DNA from: UBA6197 sp047638075
Lineage (GTDB): Bacteria > Pseudomonadota > Alphaproteobacteria > Rhodobacterales > Rhodobacteraceae
Direction of reading: 5' to 3'
Length of the DNA stretch: 27,277 nucleotides
Assembly (NCBI RefSeq): GCF_047638075.1
Contig: NZ_JBLJBV010000083.1
Location: 1-27,277, forward strand
Below are positions 22,867 to 27,277 of the stretch, in pieces. The first letter of the stretch is position 1, and each line of letters opens with the position of its first letter. A program made the position numbers and the translations under genes. The notes under the pieces are model-generated. The model was not told where the DNA came from. It was given only the letters and a program-made list of their open reading frames with translations, and ran no database searches.

Positions 22867-24098
22867 CGCTGATGATCGAACGCCTGTCGCTGCACGGCGA
22901 CGCAATTGCCCGCGGCCCTGATGGCCCGATCTATGTGCCCATGGCCCTGCCCGGCGAAGAAGTGACGGGCGAGGTTGTGGCCGGGCGCATCGCGCACCCC
23001 CGCATCGTCACCCCCAGCCCTGACCGGGTCCGCGCACCCTGCCCGCATTACCGCACCTGCGGGGGCTGCGTGCTGCAACATGCGTCAGACGGTTTCGTGG
23101 CACACTGGAAGGCCGATGTGGTGCGCCTTGCGCTGGCCGGACAGGGGATCGAGGCCACCATGCGGGGTGTCAAAACCTCTCCGCCAAGGTCGCGACGGCG
23201 CGCCACACTGTCGGGACGGCGGACCAAAAAGGGCGTTCTGGTGGGGTTTCACGCCCGCGCCTCGGATACGGTCATCGACCTGACCGAGTGTCTTGTGTTG
23301 CGGCCCGAGGTCATGGCCACCCTGCCCGCCTTGCGCGCGCTCACCGCCCTTGGCGCCAGCCGCAAAGCCGAGCTTGCGCTGACCGTGACGCTATCGGATG
23401 CCGGGGCCGAGGTCGCGGCCATGGGCGGCAAAGACCTGGATCCGCCGCTGTTCGAGGCGTTGGGGCGGTTGGCCGAAACCGCTGATCTTGCCCGCCTGTC
23501 GTGGAACGGCGAACCCGTGGCGACCCGCCGCCCCGCCACCCAGCAGTTCGGCACAGCGCGGGTGGTGCCGCCACCGGGGGCGTTTTTGCAAGCCACGAAA
23601 GAGGGCGAAGCCGCGCTTTTGGCCGCCGTCGAAGAGGCGGTGGGCCCGGCGCACCGCATCGCGGATCTGTTCGCCGGATCCGGCACGTTTGCGCTGCCGC
23701 TTTCCGCCGGGGCCGACGTTCACGCGGTCGAGGGTGACCCGCAGATGATCAAGGCGCTTGACGCTGGCTGGCGTGGGGCCACGGGCCTGCACCGGATCAC
23801 AGCCGAGGCGCGCGATTTGTTCCGCCGCCCGCTGCTGCTGGACGAGCTGGCCCGCTATGACGCCGTGGTGATAGACCCGCCCCGCGCCGGTGCCGAGGCG
23901 CAGATTGCGCAATTGGCGGCAAGCGCCGTCCCGGTTATCGCACATGTGTCCTGCAACCCCGTGACCTTTGCCCGCGATGCCCGAACCCTGATCCACGGCG
24001 GCTATCGGCTGGATTGGGTCACGGTGGTGGATCAGTTCCGCTGGTCGGCCCATGTCGAGCTGGTCGCCCGGTTTTCGCGCGGCAATACCCCATCCTGA
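22863..24098 (+). CDS. Class I SAM-dependent RNA methyltransferase (TrmA/RlmD family)
   Basis: 411 residues, overlapping the ABC gene by ATGA. A TRAM-like N-terminus (MTLMIERLSLHGDAIARGPDG...PGEEVTGEVV) is followed by the iron-sulfur cysteines C60, C66 and C69 (CPHYRTCGGC) and C143. The SAM domain has IADLFAGSGTFALPL and VIDPPRAGAE; the catalytic nucleophile is in HVSCNPVTFARD. These are the features of 5-methyluridine RNA methyltransferases with a 4Fe-4S cluster. Whether it modifies 23S rRNA or tRNA cannot be decided from sequence alone. I see no strong terminator before the next gene 69 bp away. Confidence 0.93.
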   Translation: MTLMIERLSLHGDAIARGPDGPIYVPMALPGEEVTGEVVAGRIAHPRIVTPSPDRVRAPCPHYRTCGGCVLQHASDGFVAHWKADVVRLALAGQGIEATMRGVKTSPPRSRRRATLSGRRTKKGVLVGFHARASDTVIDLTECLVLRPEVMATLPALRALTALGASRKAELALTVTLSDAGAEVAAMGGKDLDPPLFEALGRLAETADLARLSWNGEPVATRRPATQQFGTARVVPPPGAFLQATKEGEAALLAAVEEAVGPAHRIADLFAGSGTFALPLSAGADVHAVEGDPQMIKALDAGWRGATGLHRITAEARDLFRRPLLLDELARYDAVVIDPPRAGAEAQIAQLAASAVPVIAHVSCNPVTFARDARTLIHGGYRLDWVTVVDQFRWSAHVELVARFSRGNTPS

Positions 24099-24167
24099 CG
24101 GCTGGTCAGTTCCCGAAACCTGCGTTACCATCGCCCAAAATAACCGAGCAGTCGAGAACCGATCATC

Positions 24168-24674
24168 ATGAACAGACGTGGGGCACTTTTGGGCCTGACC
24201 GCCCTTAGCCTATTGACAGCCTGCGGCACCGGCAAAGGCGCAAAGTTTCGCCATTACGACGGCCCGCCCGTGACCCAGATTCAGGTCTACAAGGGTAAAC
24301 GCCGGATGTATCTGCTAAGCGGCAACAAGGTGCTGAAGAAATACAAGATCGGGCTGGGCGGCAACCCGGTCGGTCCAAAGAAATTTGAAGGCGACGGCAA
24401 AACCCCCGAAGGCGGCTACCTGATCAACCGGCGCAACCCCAACAGCGCCTACCACCTGTCGCTGGGCATTTCATACCCCGACAGCCGTGACGCCGCCGAG
24501 GCCGCAGCCATGGGTAAAAAGCCGGGGGGCGACATTTTCATCCATGGGCGCGCCAAGAAAAACAAGGGCCGCGGCAAGGATTGGACGGCTGGCTGTATCG
24601 CCGTGAAAGACGACGAGATCGAAGATATTTACGCGATGGTACGCGACGGCACGACGATCATCATCTTTCCCTGA
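24168..24674 (+). CDS. L,D-transpeptidase (YkuD) lipoprotein
   Basis: 168 residues. Residues 1-19 are a lipoprotein signal (MNRRGALLGLTALSLLTAC, lipobox LTAC with C19), so the protein is likely anchored in a membrane and faces the periplasm. The YkuD domain has VTQIQVYKGKRRMYLL, KTPEGGYLINRRN, IFIHGR with H126, and DWTAGCIAV with the catalytic C143. Such enzymes make 3-3 peptidoglycan cross-links or attach proteins to the wall; short YafK-like members without a wall-binding domain, like this one, are common in Rhodobacterales. The exact activity is not determined. Confidence 0.9.
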   Translation: MNRRGALLGLTALSLLTACGTGKGAKFRHYDGPPVTQIQVYKGKRRMYLLSGNKVLKKYKIGLGGNPVGPKKFEGDGKTPEGGYLINRRNPNSAYHLSLGISYPDSRDAAEAAAMGKKPGGDIFIHGRAKKNKGRGKDWTAGCIAVKDDEIEDIYAMVRDGTTIIIFP

Positions 24675-24909
24675 CAACCCCGGCAATTCCACGTCCTTTT
24701 GAAGGGGCTGGCCTTTGAAGGAGCGGATTCTAATTTTTGCCGCAGCCCGTATGAGGGTTTTATCGGCTTCGGGTTCCGGATCTCCTCTAATTCGGCGCGG
24801 GCCATCCGGGCGGGCAGACTGATAGGCATGATATCTTGAAAACCTCGATCACGACTGATCGTGGATAAATGCCCTTGACAAATACTTAGTACTTTACTCA
24901 ACTATCGGT
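24675..24909. other. 235-bp intergenic region with paired CCTT-TGAAGG dyads and a -35 box
   Basis: Two short dyads of type CCTT-N-TGAAGG occur at 24695-24705 and 24712-24721, 17 bp apart, just past the L,D-transpeptidase stop. The last 40 bp are A/T-rich and contain a perfect TTGACA (24875-24880), with a TACT-T-AGTA dyad in the spacer. A minus-strand ORF across this region overlaps the transpeptidase and shows no family features. Confidence 0.35.
24875..24903 (+). promoter_or_regulatory. Candidate promoter of the cysteine-rich ORF
   Basis: TTGACA (24875-24880), 17-bp spacer, TCAACT (24898-24903). The -10 is poor, but the -35 is perfect. Transcription would begin at or within a base or two of the ATG at 24910, giving a leaderless message. 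Confidence 0.35.
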
Positions 24910-25119
24910 ATGTTCGGAGCCAAAAAATATAAAGCGCCCACGCGCATTCAGACACCTGCGCCCGCCCCCCGCAACTGTACGGCTGCGGGGCCATCGGTCA
25001 AGCTGCCTTGCGAGTGTGGCTATACTGTTTTTGAGATCTACGCCTGCGCATGTCAGTGTCCGGAATCAGCGGACGTCGCACTGGAAGCCTTTCTTGACCA
25101 TGCCAGAGACAGGCGATGA
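24910..25119 (+). CDS. Small cysteine-rich hypothetical protein
   Basis: 69 residues. After a basic Pro/Ala-rich start (MFGAKKYKAPTRIQTPAPAP) comes a compact cysteine cluster, CECGYTVFEIYACACQCPES, with five cysteines arranged as C-x-C and C-x-C-x-C, suited to binding zinc or another metal. A short helix (ADVALEAFLDHARD) ends the protein. No Shine-Dalgarno sequence precedes the ATG, but a TTGACA box is well placed for a leaderless transcript. I recognise no family. It may be a genuine small gene; its composition is protein-like rather than random. Confidence 0.4.
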   Translation: MFGAKKYKAPTRIQTPAPAPRNCTAAGPSVKLPCECGYTVFEIYACACQCPESADVALEAFLDHARDRR

Positions 25120-25213
25120 ACGAGCCTCTTTTTGGTGCTACCCCAGAAAACGCAGGCTAGTCGCCCCGGCTTGTGATACGCGGCCTTTGTTGCGGACAGC
25201 AGCAAGGACCGGG

Positions 25214-25234
25214 CCGGTGGCGCGCCGCCACCGG
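25214..25234 (+). other. 9-bp hairpin before the small membrane protein gene
   Basis: CCGGTGGCG and CGCCACCGG pair perfectly around CGC, 20 bp upstream of ATG 25254. No T-run follows. It sits just before the ribosome site (AAAAGGGG), so it could affect translation or end a transcript. Confidence 0.45.
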
Positions 25235-25253
25235 GGCTGAAAAGGGGATACTG

Positions 25254-25673
25254 ATGACATCAAGGTGGCGCGCGCTGGGGCAATATCTTGGGGCTTTGGG
25301 ATTGGTGCTTTTGGCTGCGGGCGCATTGGCAACGTGGCGTGGTGCACTTTGGCCATTTGACATTCGCGCAACCGCAATCGTCACGGCGGGCGGAATGGCG
25401 GTCGTGTTTAGCGGATGGGGCGCGGTCTGGGGCGTGCCGTTTCTGGCAGGGTTCATGCTACGGCGGCATCGTCTGGCCCTTTGGGTAGCCAGTGTCGCGG
25501 TGATGCTGGCACTGCATGCGGTGCTTGGCTCATCGCGCGGTTTTGCCCCGCTGGGAGAGATCGGCCTTTGGGCTGGTCTGGTGCTTTATGCAGCGCCGAT
25601 GGCGGTGGTTATCTTGCTGGCCGGATTGCTGCGCGCGCTGGCATTTTCAACCCGAAAAGGTCTGCCGTATTAG
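25254..25673 (+). CDS. Small integral membrane protein of unknown function
   Basis: 139 residues from ATG 25254, which has an AAAAGGGG ribosome site seven bases upstream. Four hydrophobic segments are visible at about 9-27, 38-66, 75-93 and 103-130, connected by short basic loops (MLRRHR at 68-73), and the C-terminus is basic (FSTRKGLPY). No conserved motif is recognised. It is not obviously linked in function to its neighbours: it stands between the cysteine-rich ORF and the convergent phaR. Confidence 0.6.
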   Translation: MTSRWRALGQYLGALGLVLLAAGALATWRGALWPFDIRATAIVTAGGMAVVFSGWGAVWGVPFLAGFMLRRHRLALWVASVAVMLALHAVLGSSRGFAPLGEIGLWAGLVLYAAPMAVVILLAGLLRALAFSTRKGLPY

Positions 25674-25808
25674 CCCCCTGCAAACCCGCCCTGGGTAACA
25701 CCCCTAGCCGATGAATCGCCTACATGCGCCATGCCCCCCGTTTGGCTGGCGCTGATCAAAAGGCGCGGCCTGCCGGATCAGCTACAGGCGCGTTTCAAGG
25801 CCCCGGAT

Positions 25809-25829
25809 GCGGGGATCAGATATCCCCGC
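25809..25829 (-). terminator. Hairpin downstream of phaR
   Basis: GCGGGGAT and ATCCCCGC pair around CAGAT, about 27 bp past the phaR stop. It lacks a T-run, so its efficiency as a terminator is uncertain. The rest of 25674-25855 shows no gene. Confidence 0.4.
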
Positions 25830-25855
25830 CACAGCCTTACGTCACCGAGAAAGCC

Positions 25856-26422
25856 CTAAAGCCGGGACAGTTTTGATTGCAGATCCGCCAATTGCTTCTT
25901 GATTGCTTTTAGATCGTTGCGATCGTCGGTCTCGTTTGTGCCCGTTTCGGCCTGCGCAGCGTCGGTGTCCTCGCCGGCGTCTTTCCAGCCCCCCATCATC
26001 ATCTTCATGAAGGCCTGCTGCTGCTTTTGAAGCGCGTCGAACCCAGGCATGGAGGCCATCGGATTGGGCATTCCAGGAAATCCTTCAAGCAGTTTCGACT
26101 GACCCTCGCGCAGCATCTGAAAACTGGCGGCCAGAAACTGTGGCACCACACTTTGCGCGTTGGTCGTATAGCTGCGCACAAGGTCGGTCAGCACATCCAC
26201 CGGCAGCACGCTTTCGCCCCGGCTTTCATGTTCCGCAACGATTTGAAGCAGGTATTGCCGCGTAAGATCATCCCCCGATTTCAGGTCAATGATCTGCACT
26301 TCACGGCCATCACGGATGAAGGAGGCAATATCTTCCAGCGTCACATAATCGCTGGTTTCGGTGTTATAAAGTCGGCGGCTTGCATAGCGCTTGATCAGCA
26401 AGGGCTTGGCATCTTCGGCCAT
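25856..26422 (-). CDS. phaR: Polyhydroxyalkanoate synthesis repressor PhaR
   Basis: 188 residues from ATG 26422, which has a GGGGAGG site; a start 11 codons upstream is less good. PhaR binds both DNA and the polymer: free protein represses phasin and its own gene, and binding to PHA granules releases it. The N-terminal DNA-binding domain is nearly canonical: LLIKRYASRRLYNTETSDYVTLEDIASFIRDG (8-39) and VQIIDLKSGDDLTRQYLLQIV (42-62). A PHB-accumulation-regulator region follows (LPVDVLTDLVRSY, FLAASFQMLREGQ). The C-terminus is Met/Gln-rich then acidic with a final coiled-coil-like helix. Adjacent phaP supports the call. Confidence 0.95.
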   Translation of the reverse strand: MAEDAKPLLIKRYASRRLYNTETSDYVTLEDIASFIRDGREVQIIDLKSGDDLTRQYLLQIVAEHESRGESVLPVDVLTDLVRSYTTNAQSVVPQFLAASFQMLREGQSKLLEGFPGMPNPMASMPGFDALQKQQQAFMKMMMGGWKDAGEDTDAAQAETGTNETDDRNDLKAIKKQLADLQSKLSRL

Positions 26423-26447
26423 CGTGGCCTCCCCATGTTTTTGGCAG

Positions 26448-26478
26448 TGCAGCAAAGCCTAATATGCGCTGCAGCAAA
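26448..26478 (-). promoter_or_regulatory. Candidate PhaR operator upstream of phaR
   Basis: Two TGCAGCAAA copies on the plus strand (26448-26456 and 26470-26478), 22 bp apart or about two helical turns; the second is part of a CTGCAG palindrome. CTGC/GCAG-type sites are the known PhaR targets in Rhodobacter and Paracoccus. The site lies 26-56 bp upstream of phaR, suiting autoregulation. Confidence 0.45.
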
Positions 26479-26669
26479 AGCAACAGAAGAAAAGGAACAA
26501 ATCGGCAAATCCATCGGTTAGGTGGCAAAAATCGACAGGAACAGGTTAAAATGCCTTACCCGGACAGCCGGTAGAAACCCCGCAGCCCCGCCTGTCTTTC
26601 CGGCGGCACGCGTATGAAGGATTTGTCTTTATTCTGATCGCCAGTGGGCATGGGCCACCGCGTTATACG

Positions 26670-26697
26670 AAAAAAGGCAGACCCGAAGGCCTGCCTT
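26670..26697 (-). terminator. Intrinsic terminator of phaP
   Basis: AAGGCAG / CTGCCTT stem with a GGCCTTCGGGT-type inner part on the minus strand, followed by a T-run (26675-26670). Confidence 0.8.
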
Positions 26698-26708
26698 ATA
26701 TGTCGATC

Positions 26709-26734
26709 AACCGGCTACAAGGAAAAAGCCGGTT
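26709..26734 (-). terminator. Second hairpin downstream of phaP
   Basis: AACCGGCT / AGCCGGTT stem with a 10-nt loop, starting 12 bp past the phaP stop and before the stronger terminator. It may protect the abundant phaP message from decay. Confidence 0.5.
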
Positions 26735-26745
26735 TGACGGCAATC

Positions 26746-27195
26746 TTACTTAACGCCAGCGGTTGCTTTTTTAGCAGCGGCGGTCGCGTCGTCGGTCGCT
26801 TTTTTCACGGCGGCGGTCGCGTCTTTCGAAGCTTCCTTGCCAGCGGCCAGCATCAGCTCGACGGTTTCCATCTGCACTTTTTTCGCAACTTCAGCGAAAG
26901 CGGCCAGGTTTTCAGCAGCCATTTCGGCAGCAGCCGAGGCGAAATCGGAAACCGATTTGGCATAGTCGGCCGGCTCTTCCTTGGATTTGGCCAGATCGCC
27001 AACCTTGGCGATGGTCGCCTTGGCCCAGGACGAGGAAATCTCGGTCGACTTTTCAGCAGCTTCCAGCGCCACTTTGGTCATTTTCTCGCCCATTTCGGCC
27101 GAGGTTTTGAACGCGCCTTGGAACGCGGAACCGTCAACCGGGAACGAGCCCATCATATCTTGCAGGACTTTGGTGAAATCTTGGGTCTTAGCCAT
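26746..27195 (-). CDS. phaP: Phasin, PHA granule-coating protein
   Basis: 149 residues, almost wholly amphipathic helix, Ala/Lys/Glu-rich, with no signal peptide or cysteines. MAKTQDFTKVLQDMMGSFPVDGSAFQGAFKTSAEMGEKMTKVALEAAEKSTEISSSW at the N-terminus and DFASAAAEMAAENLAAFAEVAKKVQMETVELMLAAGKEA in the middle are typical of the Phasin_2 family of Rhodobacterales. The tail has Lys/Ala repeats (ATAAVKKATDDATAAAKKA). Phasins coat polyhydroxybutyrate granules and set their size and number. A GGAGA site precedes the ATG. The promoter is overlapped by a PhaR-type operator, and phaR follows downstream. The PHA synthase gene would be expected to the right of the window. Confidence 0.93.
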   Translation of the reverse strand: MAKTQDFTKVLQDMMGSFPVDGSAFQGAFKTSAEMGEKMTKVALEAAEKSTEISSSWAKATIAKVGDLAKSKEEPADYAKSVSDFASAAAEMAAENLAAFAEVAKKVQMETVELMLAAGKEASKDATAAVKKATDDATAAAKKATAGVK

Positions 27196-27245
27196 CTGAG
27201 TATCTCCATCTGAGTTGGGCGGGGGGCCCGTTTTCTTCTGGACAT

Positions 27246-27274
27246 GATATACATGCTGCGGCGCAGCATTTCAA
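27246..27274 (-). promoter_or_regulatory. phaP promoter with PhaR-type operator in its spacer
   Basis: On the minus strand: TTGAAA (-35, 27274-27269), a 17-bp spacer, TATATC (-10, 27251-27246). The palindrome ATGCTGCGGCGCAGCAT (27253-27269), containing CTGC-N3-GCAG, fills almost the whole spacer. A repressor there would block RNA polymerase. The start codon is about 50 bp downstream. Confidence 0.65.
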
Positions 27275-27277
27275 GTG

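Larger units (their letters stand above)
26423..26745. other. 323-bp phaP-phaR intergenic region
   Basis: Holds the repeats near the phaR start (26448-26478) and the phaP terminator hairpins (26670-26734). Between them (about 26480-26660) I see no gene or clear signal. Confidence 0.5.

Noticed and set aside
24629..24901. 90-codon minus-strand ORF overlapping the L,D-transpeptidase end
   Set aside because: It overlaps the 3' end of a well-supported gene and shows no family features.
25116..25160. 14-codon ORF overlapping the stop of the cysteine-rich gene as ATGA
   Set aside because: Too short to support without conservation data, although the overlap is of a kind used for coupled genes.

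Overview
The window looks like a piece of the chromosome of an alphaproteobacterium, most likely a member of the Rhodobacterales (Roseobacter/Paracoccus-like). The support is a cytochrome c550/c2 gene directly upstream of a stand-alone ctaD, a phasin gene followed by phaR, an alphaproteobacterial-type hisN, a perfect CtrA box, and high GC with many short ATGA overlaps. No rRNA, CRISPR array or intact mobile element is present.

Region 1 (1-3984) is a decayed mobile island ending at a tRNA-Leu(GAG) gene. From left to right it holds the C-terminal part of a VirD4/TraG-type conjugation coupling protein, a frameshifted small membrane protein, and a 25-codon ORF. These are followed by a broken IS66-family element (tnpA, tnpB and the start of tnpC), a second IS66 remnant in opposite orientation (tnpB part and tnpA), and a frameshifted tyrosine integrase that has lost its catalytic half. 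The integrase starts about 90 bp from the 3' end of the tRNA and points away from it, the usual layout of a tRNA-targeting integrative element. Four short, related palindromic insertions with different hairpin cores lie inside the IS66 genes. This is the most unusual signal in the window.

Region 2 (3985-17600) holds housekeeping genes. They are tRNA-Leu, a secreted peptidoglycan-binding-domain protein, lipB (lipoate synthesis), cycA and ctaD (aerobic respiration), a DUF2244 membrane protein, a YqeY-like protein, carA (carbamoyl phosphate), a large membrane GT2 glycosyltransferase with an N-terminal GspE/MshEN-like domain behind a CtrA box, a hisN-type phosphatase, an XRE regulator, an NADPH:quinone oxidoreductase family protein, and a Bax inhibitor-1 family protein.

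Region 3 (17676-25673) begins with a divergent NUDIX gene. To its right is a compact plus-strand series: hslO (Hsp33, behind a heat-shock-like promoter), a NudL-type CoA pyrophosphatase, cca (tRNA CCA addition), an ABC exporter, a TrmA/RlmD-type RNA methyltransferase and a lipoprotein L,D-transpeptidase. A small cysteine-rich ORF and a small membrane protein follow.

Region 4 (25674-27277) is the regulatory end of a polyhydroxyalkanoate locus on the minus strand: phaP (phasin) then phaR (repressor). A perfect CTGC-N3-GCAG palindrome fills the spacer of the phaP promoter, and related repeats lie upstream of phaR. Together they suggest a granule-sensing repression circuit acting on both genes. 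The PHA synthase gene would be expected just outside the right edge.
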